The notes under the pieces are model-generated. The model saw only the letters and a list, made by a program, of their open reading frames with translations. It searched no databases and was not told where the DNA came from. From UBA4421 sp002470275 (GTDB lineage Bacteria > Pseudomonadota > Gammaproteobacteria > Pseudomonadales > Azotimanducaceae), in NCBI GenBank assembly GCA_913052345.1, contig CAJXDR010000032.1, positions 1 through 31,272 of the forward strand: a stretch of 31,272 nt of DNA. The letters run 5' to 3'. The first letter of the stretch is position 1. Each line of letters begins with the position of its first letter. This document shows positions 7,970 to 16,093 of this stretch, piece by piece. The translations under genes and the position numbers were made by a program.

Positions 7970-8701
7970 ATGAGTGAGCAAAGGGTTGCCTTAGTGACCG
8001 GAGCGAGTCGCGGAATTGGCGCGGCCATTGCTGAGCGCCTTGCAGCAGATGGATTCTTTGTTTGGGGCTCCGCTACGTCGGAAGCAGGTGCAGAACGCAT
8101 CACCCAGGCGTTTGGGGATCAAGGATCAGGTTTAGTCATGCAGCTGCAAAGCTTGGCGTCAGTGAACGCGGCGATTGAACAAATTCAGGGTCACGGGCAT
8201 GTGCCCCAGGTGATCATCAACAACGCCGGGATCACTCGGGATAATCTGATGTTGAGGATGTCTGATTCAGACTGGCAGGACGTCTTGGATACGAACCTTG
8301 GCGGGACCTTCAGAGTGACCAAGGCGCTGCTTCGGGGGCTTGTGAAATCACGATGGGGTCGAGTGATCAATATCGGCTCCGTGGTTGGGCGGCTGGGAAA
8401 TGCAGGGCAGACCAACTATGTGACCAGCAAGGCAGGGCTGGAGGGATTCACCCGCTCATTGGCGCTGGAGGTGGGATCGAGAGGCATTACAGTCAATGCC
8501 GTTGCGCCGGGGTTTATTGAAACAGACATGACCGATCAGCTTACTGATTTACAGAGGGGGGCCATGCTGGAGCGGATTCCCCTGGGCCGCATGGGGCAGG
8601 CCGCAGAAATTGCCGCATTGGTTTCATTTTTGTGCTCTGAGGAGGCGGGCTACATCACTGGCCAGACCCTGCAGGTGAATGGGGGCCTTTTTTTGGTGTG
8701 A
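7970..8701 (+). CDS. fabG: 3-oxoacyl-ACP reductase FabG
   Basis: NADPH-dependent reduction of 3-oxoacyl-ACP, the first reductive step of each elongation cycle. A short-chain dehydrogenase of 243 residues (E. coli 244). It has the nucleotide-binding TGASRGIG (10-17), NNAGITRD, and the catalytic triad S137, Y150, K154 (NYVTSKAG). The frame continues 33 bases upstream to a GTG at 7937, but the ATG at 7970 has GGGAG at good spacing and gives the canonical MSEQRVALVTG start. Confidence 0.97.
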   Translation: MSEQRVALVTGASRGIGAAIAERLAADGFFVWGSATSEAGAERITQAFGDQGSGLVMQLQSLASVNAAIEQIQGHGHVPQVIINNAGITRDNLMLRMSDSDWQDVLDTNLGGTFRVTKALLRGLVKSRWGRVINIGSVVGRLGNAGQTNYVTSKAGLEGFTRSLALEVGSRGITVNAVAPGFIETDMTDQLTDLQRGAMLERIPLGRMGQAAEIAALVSFLCSEEAGYITGQTLQVNGGLFLV

Positions 8702-8818
8702 TCCGGGCCCAGGTCATCCCTCGGAGCAGCGCGTGAAGGTCTCACCGACGGTGCTGGATTGACCCGCAAAATTGGCCAGAAACCGGAAAATTGTTGTCCC
8801 CTGCGTCCAAGAGTGTGC

Positions 8819-8845
8819 TTGAATTGGCCACCTTGCGTCTATAGA
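8819..8845 (+). promoter_or_regulatory. Weak candidate promoter for acpP
   Basis: TTGAAT (8819-8824), a 15-base spacer and TATAGA (8840-8845), inside the 188-base fabG-acpP gap. Each hexamer matches 4/6 and the spacer is short. An internal promoter for the very highly expressed acpP is expected from other bacteria, so this is offered as a candidate only. Confidence 0.25.
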
Positions 8846-8889
8846 GTTGCGCTGCGCGTCGAGTAACCATGTAGGGAGATTTCTGTCGC

Positions 8890-9123
8890 ATGAGTAATGT
8901 TGAGGAAAGGGTAAAAAAACTGATCTGTGAGCAGTTGGGGGTCAAGGAAGACGAAGTGGTCGAAGGGGCTTCTTTCGTGGAAGACTTAGGCGCTGACTCG
9001 CTAGACACCGTTGAACTGGTCATGGCCCTTGAAGAGGAATTCGAAACAGAAATTCCAGACGAGGAAGCGGAAAAGATCACAACGGTGAAAGAAGCCATCG
9101 ACTACATCTTGGCTCACCAATAG
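8890..9123 (+). CDS. acpP: Acyl carrier protein
   Basis: Carries growing acyl chains on a 4'-phosphopantetheine arm. It is 77 residues, strongly acidic, with the attachment serine S37 in GADSLDTVELVMALEEEF. The family start MSNVEERVKK is preserved. A GGGAG element lies 12 bases before the ATG, a rather long spacing. Flanked by unusually long gaps on both sides (188 and 238 bases), consistent with separate control of this abundant product. Confidence 0.98.
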   Translation: MSNVEERVKKLICEQLGVKEDEVVEGASFVEDLGADSLDTVELVMALEEEFETEIPDEEAEKITTVKEAIDYILAHQ

Positions 9124-9136
9124 CCCTTGATAAGCC

Positions 9137-9165
9137 GAGGGGCGTCTCCCCCGGAGACGACCCTC
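9137..9165 (+). other. Strong hairpin directly after acpP
   Basis: GAGGG, a G/A mismatch, then CGTCTCC pair with GGAGACG, mismatch, CCCTC around a three-C loop: 12 base pairs with one internal mismatch, beginning 14 bases after the acpP stop. No run of T follows (AGACAGGG), so it does not look like an intrinsic terminator. It could protect the 3' end of a processed acpP message or block exonucleases. Confidence 0.55.
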
Positions 9166-9361
9166 AGACAGGGCAAGCGCCTGTTATACCTCCCAGTTTG
9201 AAATCCCGTCTCCCGAGGCTCTTGCCCTTGAGCGACGAGATAGGTCGTTGTGTCCGACAACCGGGTGGCCCGGGTCAGAAAGGCCTCGAAATAAGCTAGG
9301 ATATGGCCCCTCGAGGTGCTGGATAGTATGACTTCTAGACGAGACAAAGGCGGAGTTCTTT

Positions 9362-10597
9362 ATGGGTAAGAGAAAGGTTGTGGTAACAGGTATGGGGATG
9401 ATCAGCCCCATCGGGAATACCGTGCAGGACTCCTGGACCGCTGCCTTGGCGGGTCAGAGTGGTGTCGTTCTGAACGAAGGCTTCGATACCACAGATTACG
9501 CGGTGAAAATCTGCGCGTCAGTCAAGAACTTTGACATCGGCGATCATATGAACCCTAAGGAAGCACGGCGCATTGACCGCTTTATTCAGCTCGGGATCGC
9601 CGCCGCGAATCAGGCGATAGCCGACGCTGGGCTGACCGATCACCCGGACGATGCGGACCGCATCGGCGTTGCGATCGGATCTGGCATCGGCGGAATAAAT
9701 ACCATCGAGAATACCCACGATACGCTCGTGAACAGTGGGCCAAGGAGAGTGTCTCCCTTCTTTGTTCCTGGGGTCGTGATTAACATGATCTCCGGGAACG
9801 TTTCCATCGAACACGGCTTCAGAGGCCCTAACATTGCCGTGGTGACGGCTTGCACGACCGGAACGCACAATATCGGCTTTGGTGCCCGCATGATTGAATA
9901 CGGGGATGCAGACGTCATGGTCGTTGGCGGTGCTGAGGCCGCTACGTCCCCCATAACGGTGGCCGGCTTTGCCTCCATGCGCGCCCTGTCTGGCCGCAAT
10001 GAAGACCCGGCGGCAGCCAGCCGACCGTGGGATAAGGATAGAGACGGCTTCGTGTTAGGAGAGGGCGCAGGCGTGCTGGTGCTTGAAGAATACGAACGTG
10101 CCAAGGCCAGAGGAGCAACGATCTATGCCGAAGTGTTAGGCTTTGGCATGAGTGCCGACGCTCATCACATTACCGGCCCAGCAGAAGCAGGTGAGGGAGG
10201 TGCCGCAGCCATGCGCCACGCTCTGGCGAATGCGCGATTGAATCCATCGGATGTAGGCTATTTAAATGCACATGGCACCTCCACTCCCCTAGGAGATGTG
10301 GCTGAGACCAAGGGCGTGAAAAGCGTCTTTGGTGATGAGACTAAAATCATGGTGAGCTCCACTAAGTCCATGATCGGGCATTTGTTGGGTGCAGCGGGTT
10401 CTGTGGAAGCGATTCTCACGATTAAGGCGCTCGTAGAGCAGGCGGTACCACCCACCATCAATCTCGATCATGCTGGAGACGAGTGCGATTTGGACTATGT
10501 CCCAAATACAGCCAGGGACGTGTCGATTCAGGCGGCGGCCAGCAACTCCTTTGGCTTCGGCGGTACGAACGGCACGCTGGTATTTGGCCGCATCTAG
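9362..10597 (+). CDS. fabF: 3-oxoacyl-ACP synthase II (FabF)
   Basis: Condensing enzyme that elongates acyl-ACP with malonyl-ACP. It is 411 residues (E. coli 413). The Cys-His-His triad is C164 (TACTTGTHNIG), H304 (NAHGTSTP) and H340 (GHLLGAAG), with K335 just before. The C-terminal NSFGFGGTN glycine loop is present. A GGAG lies 6 bases before the ATG. Separated from acpP by 238 bases containing the post-acpP hairpin and a smaller CCGGG/CCCGG stem at 9261-9273. Confidence 0.97.
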   Translation: MGKRKVVVTGMGMISPIGNTVQDSWTAALAGQSGVVLNEGFDTTDYAVKICASVKNFDIGDHMNPKEARRIDRFIQLGIAAANQAIADAGLTDHPDDADRIGVAIGSGIGGINTIENTHDTLVNSGPRRVSPFFVPGVVINMISGNVSIEHGFRGPNIAVVTACTTGTHNIGFGARMIEYGDADVMVVGGAEAATSPITVAGFASMRALSGRNEDPAAASRPWDKDRDGFVLGEGAGVLVLEEYERAKARGATIYAEVLGFGMSADAHHITGPAEAGEGGAAAMRHALANARLNPSDVGYLNAHGTSTPLGDVAETKGVKSVFGDETKIMVSSTKSMIGHLLGAAGSVEAILTIKALVEQAVPPTINLDHAGDECDLDYVPNTARDVSIQAAASNSFGFGGTNGTLVFGRI

Positions 10598-10658
10598 GGA
10601 CCGGTTCACACCTAACGGTTAGCAGCAAGGGAGCGCCGACGACCATGGGAGCAAGGAT

Positions 10659-11651
10659 TTGAAAGCATTCCTCGCATCCATAGGAGTGCTACTGTTCGCC
10701 CTCTGCACTGGGCTTTGGTTTCAGAACTGGACCGAGTCACCGGTAGAAAATCCCGCCCTTATCCTAACCATTGAACCTGGTTCGCCGTCCTCCGCGGTAG
10801 CGCGGCAGCTCCAAGACGCGGGAGTGACCAACAGTGCAATGCTTTTCCGAATCCTACTCAAGATCCAGGGTAGAGAGACGGCGCTAAAGGCGGGTGAATA
10901 CGCCTTTCCGGCGTCTATGGCTCCCCTAGAATTGGCCGAGATGGTGGTGCTCGGTCGTGTGAAACAGTATCCGATCACCTTGCGCGAAGGTATAACCATT
11001 AGGGAACTGCTTGCAGACCTGCAGGCATACCCAGCCTTATCCCAGGCCCAACCTGAGCTCAATCCTGAGGCACTACAGGAAGTCCTGGGGCTGGAACTGC
11101 CCTTTGCGGAAGGTGCGTTTCTTCCGGATACCTACTTTGTGGAAAAAGGCACCTCCATTCGCCAGCTGCTGGGCCGTGCCCATGCGGAGCTTCTGGCCTT
11201 CCTTGAGGTCGCTTGGTCAGAGCGGCAATCGGACATCGCGATTTCCAGTCCTCAGGAGGCATTGATTCTGGCATCTCTGATTGAAAAAGAGAGCGGCTTG
11301 GCCGAGGATCGTGCCCAGATCAGTCAGGTGTTTCACGAGCGGTTACGACGCAATATGCGCTTGCAAACGGACCCCACGGTGATCTTCGCCCTCGGTGCAC
11401 AGTTTGATGGCGACCTACGTCGGAGGGATTTAAAAGTCGACTCTCCGTTCAATACGTATAGGGTAAAGGGTCTAACGCCAACGCCCATTGCCTTGCCATC
11501 CAAGGCTGCAATCATGGCCTCGGTCAAACCTGCTGCGGGGGAGTTCCTATATTTCGTGGCCCGAGGAGACGGCAGCAGCCAATTCTCTCGCACGCTGGAA
11601 GAACACAATGAGGCGGTCTATCGATATCAGCTGCAAAGGAATACCCCGTGA
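10659..11651 (+). CDS. mltG: Endolytic transglycosylase MltG (YceG)
   Basis: Inner-membrane lytic transglycosylase that cuts nascent peptidoglycan strands. It is 330 residues (E. coli 340), with one N-terminal membrane segment (about 3-20) and a periplasmic YceG domain. Landmarks are LREGITIRELL, EGAFLPDTYF, the catalytic-region motif LASLIEKES (E209/E211), RLQTDPTVIF and SPFNTYRVKGLTPTPIALPS. The start is TTG at 10659 with GGGAG 7 bases upstream; the nearby ATG at 10645 is out of frame and stops at once. pabC, which usually separates fabF from mltG, is missing. The stop overlaps the tmk start by four bases. Confidence 0.93.
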   Translation: MKAFLASIGVLLFALCTGLWFQNWTESPVENPALILTIEPGSPSSAVARQLQDAGVTNSAMLFRILLKIQGRETALKAGEYAFPASMAPLELAEMVVLGRVKQYPITLREGITIRELLADLQAYPALSQAQPELNPEALQEVLGLELPFAEGAFLPDTYFVEKGTSIRQLLGRAHAELLAFLEVAWSERQSDIAISSPQEALILASLIEKESGLAEDRAQISQVFHERLRRNMRLQTDPTVIFALGAQFDGDLRRRDLKVDSPFNTYRVKGLTPTPIALPSKAAIMASVKPAAGEFLYFVARGDGSSQFSRTLEEHNEAVYRYQLQRNTP

Positions 11652-12277
11652 AGGCTAAATTTATAACGCTAGAGGGCAGTGAAGGCGCCGGCAAATCGAC
11701 GAATATTCAAACGGTCTGTGACACCTTAGACCAGCTTGGCATCGCCCATGTGCGCACCCGGGAACCTGGGGGCACGGAGATGGCAGAAGCCCTGCGAGAG
11801 GTCATGCTCAGGGACTGGCGCGAGGACGTCAGCGGATTAACCGAGCTGCTGTTGGTCTTTGCTGCCCGAAGCCAACACCTGCAGGAGGTCATTCGGCCTG
11901 CCTTGGGGGCTGGGAAGTGGGTGGTCTGCGACCGCTTCACCGATGCAACCTTTGCCTATCAGGGATTTGGTCGCGAGCTTGATTTGGAACAGCTCAAGGT
12001 GCTCGAGCATTGGGTTCACGGCGACCTTCAGCCGGATTTGACCCTCTACTTGGATGTGGATCCGGCACTTTCCGAGCAGCGCATTTCCGACAGAACCAAG
12101 GATCGTATGGAACAGGAGCAACGCGCTTTTTTTCAGCGGGTGCGTGAGGGCTATCGCCATAGGGCTTCCTCCTATGCCAGGATCAAAACCATCGATGCGA
12201 GCCAGCCCTTGGCCACGGTCTCTGATCAGGTATCGAGCTTGGTCACAAGGTTAGCCTCAACGGAGGCGACAGGGTGA
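11648..12277 (+). CDS. tmk: Thymidylate kinase
   Basis: Phosphorylates dTMP to dTDP. It is 209 residues. It has a P-loop GSEGAGKST (10-18), REPGGT (38-43), DRFTDATFAYQG (95-106) and a lid region with DRMEQE. The start is GTG at 11648 in a GTGA overlap with the mltG stop, so it is probably translationally coupled; upstream of it is TACCCC without a good Shine-Dalgarno sequence. It also overlaps holB at its 3' end. Confidence 0.96.
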   Translation: MKAKFITLEGSEGAGKSTNIQTVCDTLDQLGIAHVRTREPGGTEMAEALREVMLRDWREDVSGLTELLLVFAARSQHLQEVIRPALGAGKWVVCDRFTDATFAYQGFGRELDLEQLKVLEHWVHGDLQPDLTLYLDVDPALSEQRISDRTKDRMEQEQRAFFQRVREGYRHRASSYARIKTIDASQPLATVSDQVSSLVTRLASTEATG

Positions 12278-13137
12278 TGAACTATCCATGGCATGAGGCC
12301 GTCTACCAAACCGTAATGCAACGTCGGACCGAGGGAACGCTGCCTTCCGCCATGGCGGTGATCTGTGACGAAGGCTGGGGGGGTACGGCGTTACTTTCTC
12401 AAATTGCCCTATCACTGCTTGAGGTCTCACCGGCACAGTCGCCGGAAACGTTCGCTCATCCGGACTTTCGATGGGTCGTTCCAGATGGCGCCGTCATCAA
12501 AATAGACCAGGTGCGGGCGCTCAATGAATTCATCGTCCAGACATCGCAAATAGCGCCGCGCAAAGTGGCTGCCATTGCGGACGCCCATCTGCTCAATAAC
12601 AATGCAGCCAATACGCTGCTCAAGACCCTGGAAGAACCGCCAGCAAATACCCATATTCTCCTCGGCACGCCGCACTGGGGTAGACTGCTCCCGACCATCC
12701 GAAGCCGCTGCCAGCGTTTTCAGGCGGCCCACAGAATTGAGGATGCAAAGACTTGGCTTGACCAGCAGGATGTGGCGTTCAAGGACGCCAGTTTTGCCGA
12801 GCACGGCTATGCCCCCTTGCCAACGGCAGAGGCGGGCAGCGACAGCGTAGACCAATGGATGGCGCGTTTAGAGGCTGCAAATCCAGCTCCGGTATTGGAT
12901 GAATTGATGAAGCTGGATATCGCTCACTTCCTAAGTCGTTGGTATCGGTACTTAGTGTGGGCACAGCGAGACCGGGCTCAGCGGGTACTGCTCGCCTTTG
13001 CAGAGGAAATTAATCAGGCGCGGCTGCAAATCGAAACCTCTAATGCGGCCAATGCGCGCTTGCTGCTCGAAAGACTTGTTTATCAGTGGCGAAGTATTAA
13101 GGCACGCCAGCGCGCCGGGCAGCCTTCGGCAAATTAG
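12277..13137 (+). CDS. holB: DNA polymerase III delta-prime subunit, short form
   Basis: Stator subunit of the clamp loader. The family core is clear: HLLNNNAANTLLKTLEEPP (about 105-122) followed by the SRCQRF motif (143-148). It is 286 residues against 334 in E. coli. The zinc module (four cysteines in the region CGHCRGC of E. coli) is absent: the sequence runs SLLEVSPAQSPETFAHPDF (47-64) with no cysteine. The degenerate P-loop region (DEGWGGT) is as expected for delta-prime. The start may be ATG 12277 or GTG 12274; both overlap the tmk stop. pilZ does not follow. Confidence 0.88.
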   Translation: MNYPWHEAVYQTVMQRRTEGTLPSAMAVICDEGWGGTALLSQIALSLLEVSPAQSPETFAHPDFRWVVPDGAVIKIDQVRALNEFIVQTSQIAPRKVAAIADAHLLNNNAANTLLKTLEEPPANTHILLGTPHWGRLLPTIRSRCQRFQAAHRIEDAKTWLDQQDVAFKDASFAEHGYAPLPTAEAGSDSVDQWMARLEAANPAPVLDELMKLDIAHFLSRWYRYLVWAQRDRAQRVLLAFAEEINQARLQIETSNAANARLLLERLVYQWRSIKARQRAGQPSAN

Positions 13138-13150
13138 AACTGAGGGAACC

Positions 13151-13927
13151 ATGCTAATAGACTCCCACTGTCATCTTAACTATCTGGACGATCCCCGGAG
13201 TGCCCTAGAGCGGGCACGCGAGGCGGGCATCGCCACATGCTTGTGCATCAGTGTGGATGAAGCGGGTTTCCCCCAGGTGCTCGCTCTAGCCGAGGAGCAC
13301 CCCGACGTCTGGGCGACGGCGGGCGTGCACCCAGATGCGGCAGCCGGCAATTTGGATTGGATCGAAGGGTGGCTGGGTCATGAACGAGTCGTGGCCGTGG
13401 GCGAGACCGGACTGGACTACCTGCATGCCGAGGACTCAGGGGCACGTCAACGCCAGCGTCAGGCCTTTGATCTTCAGCTGGACTTGGCGCAACGGCATGA
13501 TCTCCCGGTGGTCGTGCACACGCGAGGGGCAGAAGCGGATACCCTAGACGCGCTGAAGAACTACCCTGGCGTTCGGGGTGTTTTGCATTGTTTCACGGAA
13601 TCCTGGCAAATGGCCGAGGAGGCCCTGGACCTCGGCTTTCATATTTCCATGTCGGGTATCGTGACTTTCAAGAACGCAGAAAACGTCAGAGAGGTCGCTT
13701 GCCAAATACCTTTGGAGCGCCTCCTCGTTGAAACAGACGCGCCTTGGCTTGCCCCGGTGCCACGTCGGGGCAAGACCAACGAACCCGGGTATGTAGCCCA
13801 TACAGCGCGCTTTCTGGCCGGGCTTCGCGGCTGTGCCGTGGACGATCTGGCCCGAGCCACCACACAGAATTTTAGGCATCTGTTTCGCTGCGGAGCACTA
13901 CCGTCAGACGCATCCAGCGCGGCTTGA
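13151..13927 (+). CDS. tatD: TatD-family metal-dependent hydrolase/DNase
   Basis: Two-metal TIM-barrel hydrolase of the TatD/YcfH family, with 3'-5' DNase activity in studied members. It is 258 residues. The metal ligands are H6 and H8 (DSHCHL), E85 (VGETGLDY), H123 (VVHTRG), H146 (LHCFTE) and D196 (VETDAPWL). The frame extends upstream into holB, but the ATG at 13151 has GAGGG at 4-base spacing and gives the invariant MLIDSHCHL start. The gene position (last of the island) is that of ycfH in E. coli. Confidence 0.94.
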   Translation: MLIDSHCHLNYLDDPRSALERAREAGIATCLCISVDEAGFPQVLALAEEHPDVWATAGVHPDAAAGNLDWIEGWLGHERVVAVGETGLDYLHAEDSGARQRQRQAFDLQLDLAQRHDLPVVVHTRGAEADTLDALKNYPGVRGVLHCFTESWQMAEEALDLGFHISMSGIVTFKNAENVREVACQIPLERLLVETDAPWLAPVPRRGKTNEPGYVAHTARFLAGLRGCAVDDLARATTQNFRHLFRCGALPSDASSAA

Positions 13928-13943
13928 ACAACCCAAACGGCGC

Positions 13944-16091
13944 CTAGGGCGGGCCCAAGTGCCGTGTAAAAAAGTCCAGCAGCAAGTTGAATCGATGAAT
14001 GCTGACATGAGGCTCTTGAAGGGAGTGTTTGGCGCCCGGGTAAGTCATCAGCTCGAAAGGTTTCCCCGCTTTTTGCAATGCCGACATGAGCAGCGTGGTA
14101 TGGGAGAACAGAACGTTATCGTCGGCCATGCCATGTACCAACAGCAGCGGAGCGTCGATATTGTCTAAGTGGGTTAGGACATGGCTTTGCCGATAGGCCT
14201 CAGCATTTTCCGCCGGTAAGCCCATGTAGCGTTCGGTATAGTGGCTGTCATATAGCTGCCAATCGGCCACCGGAGCGACGGCCACACCTGCCCGAAAGCG
14301 CCCTGGGGCCTGGCTCAAGCCCATGAGCGTCATGTAGCCACCGTAGCTGTGTCCGAAAAGGCCAATTCGATTGGTATCTGCCCAGGGTACGGCTTCGAGC
14401 AGGTCCAGTCCTCTCACTTGGTCCCGGACCTCCACGCTCCCCATGCGCCCATAAAGCGGCGCCTCGAAGGCCTGGCCCCTGTTGGCCGAGCCTCGATTAT
14501 CGAGTTCCAGAACACCAAACCCGTTTTGGGCTAATAGCTGAACGACTAAGGTGCCCCAGTCGAATTTTACCTTTTGTGCGCCTGGACCTCCGTATACATA
14601 GACGATCACCGGGTGGGTGCCGGATGGCGCGGCCGGTGGTGTGAGCCGGTAGAATAGCGCGTGATCGTCTTCTGCCTTCAAGCTGCCAAAGGACGCCACT
14701 GCATGATTTGCATGGAAAGGGTGATAGGGGTGTTGTTCGTCAATGCGCTCCTCAAAGAATCGCTCCGCGTCGAGGCTCGCTGTGTCTACGAGATTCATCT
14801 GCAGCGGTGATGTGGGGTCACTAAAACTTTCTATGAAGGCGGAGCAGGAGCGGCTTAACATGAGGTCCCGCCAGCCTTGACGAGTCGTGACCTGGGTATA
14901 GCCTTGGCCCTGTTTTGCAATCTTGAACAGGTGATTCTCGATTGGTGAAGCGTCCCAGCCGGCGGCATAGATTGAGTCAGCGTCTTGTCCGAACACCTGA
15001 TTCAAGTGCTCGGGCCCCTTCAGTTCGGTCATCACGCCTGGGCGCGTTACCAGAATCACCCTGCGTTTCCCAGAGGCCTCACTAGAAAAGGTGAAGCCGC
15101 CCCCTTCTAGCTCGAGCAAGTCGTCCGTTAGATTGATCCAGGTGTCTGAGGTCTCCGTATGCCAGATCGTCCAGTCTGTTCGGTCATAGGCGGTGGATAT
15201 AACGTCGAGGCGCTGCTGGAGGCGGTCTTGTACTTGAATGAAAACCCCCTGATCTAAGGCATTTACCCGAGCAAGGTAAGTGTCCTCAGAGGCCCAAATT
15301 TCCCGCCGTTCCTGGGTACTCAGCGCCAGACAGTGGAGAGATACCTCTGGATTTTTCTCACCAGCAAAGGGATAGCGCTGGGGCAGGTAGCGGCTGCCGG
15401 CTGCGTCAATTTCTAGGCGGTAGCTGACCCGCACCGGATGCTCGTCCACTCTGCAATAAAGCAGGTACCGCGAGCAGGGCGACCACCATGCTCCGGCATA
15501 TCGATTCATCTCTTCAGCCGCCAGAAAGTCCGGCAGTCCATTGCTGACGGTGTCGCTACCGTCCTCGGTGACTCGGATTTCGGATTCAGGCTGATCGAGA
15601 TCCGTTAGATAAATATCGTTAGAGCGAACGTAGCTGATGACTTTCCCTGACGGGCTGGGGTTGAAGGCACTGTTGCGAGTATTCGCGGGGGTAATGCGTT
15701 CTGGCGTATGCAGGCCCACGGCCAGTCGAAAACCCTGCCCTGCAGAACAAATCAGAACTTCCTCACGCTCAGCCAACCAAAAGAATTGCGTGATGCCATA
15801 GCTAAAGTTTCGACGGCGCTCTCGCTCTGCGCGCTCAACGTCCGTCAGGCGAGAAATATCCTGTGGGTCCGCTGCATCAAGCGCGGCGGCGTCGAGCCAC
15901 AGTTCATGGGTTTTTTGCTCGCATCGATAAAGCCAAAGATCCAGAACGTTGGGATTGTCTCCTTTTCCTTTGAGGTAGGCTACGAAGCGTTCAGAGTCAC
16001 AAAATTTTAGGTTCCGAGGGGGCACCAGGCGCAGCCCCGGTTCGCAAAAAATGCTTGCCGGGCGCAATCGATTCCTCACGTCTGCCTGCAT
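13944..16091 (-). CDS. S9 peptidase, dipeptidyl-peptidase-IV-like
   Basis: Prolyl-type serine peptidase of the S9B (DPP IV) type: an N-terminal beta-propeller region (about 30-440) and a C-terminal alpha/beta hydrolase. The nucleophile is S582 in GHSYGGY, the acid is D657 or D658 in MADDNVLF, and H689 is in GAKHS. The AAEEMNRYAGAWWSP segment (about 190-208) carries the double glutamate that binds the substrate N-terminus in DPP IV, and HYTERYMG is also diagnostic. It is 715 residues. No signal peptide or membrane segment is seen at the N-terminus, unlike many secreted DPP IV enzymes, so it is probably cytosolic. It starts 2 bases after the pepQ stop and is surely co-transcribed with it. Confidence 0.9.
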   Translation of the reverse strand: MQADVRNRLRPASIFCEPGLRLVPPRNLKFCDSERFVAYLKGKGDNPNVLDLWLYRCEQKTHELWLDAAALDAADPQDISRLTDVERAERERRRNFSYGITQFFWLAEREEVLICSAGQGFRLAVGLHTPERITPANTRNSAFNPSPSGKVISYVRSNDIYLTDLDQPESEIRVTEDGSDTVSNGLPDFLAAEEMNRYAGAWWSPCSRYLLYCRVDEHPVRVSYRLEIDAAGSRYLPQRYPFAGEKNPEVSLHCLALSTQERREIWASEDTYLARVNALDQGVFIQVQDRLQQRLDVISTAYDRTDWTIWHTETSDTWINLTDDLLELEGGGFTFSSEASGKRRVILVTRPGVMTELKGPEHLNQVFGQDADSIYAAGWDASPIENHLFKIAKQGQGYTQVTTRQGWRDLMLSRSCSAFIESFSDPTSPLQMNLVDTASLDAERFFEERIDEQHPYHPFHANHAVASFGSLKAEDDHALFYRLTPPAAPSGTHPVIVYVYGGPGAQKVKFDWGTLVVQLLAQNGFGVLELDNRGSANRGQAFEAPLYGRMGSVEVRDQVRGLDLLEAVPWADTNRIGLFGHSYGGYMTLMGLSQAPGRFRAGVAVAPVADWQLYDSHYTERYMGLPAENAEAYRQSHVLTHLDNIDAPLLLVHGMADDNVLFSHTTLLMSALQKAGKPFELMTYPGAKHSLQEPHVSIHRFNLLLDFFTRHLGPP

Positions 16092-16093
16092 GA

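Noticed and set aside
8702..8889. Intrinsic terminator between fabG and acpP
   Set aside because: No GC-rich stem followed by a T-run is present; read-through of the island is likely.
12998..13150. Longer tatD start inside holB
   Set aside because: The family begins at MLIDSHCHL, and the ATG at 13151 has its own GAGGG ribosome-binding site.
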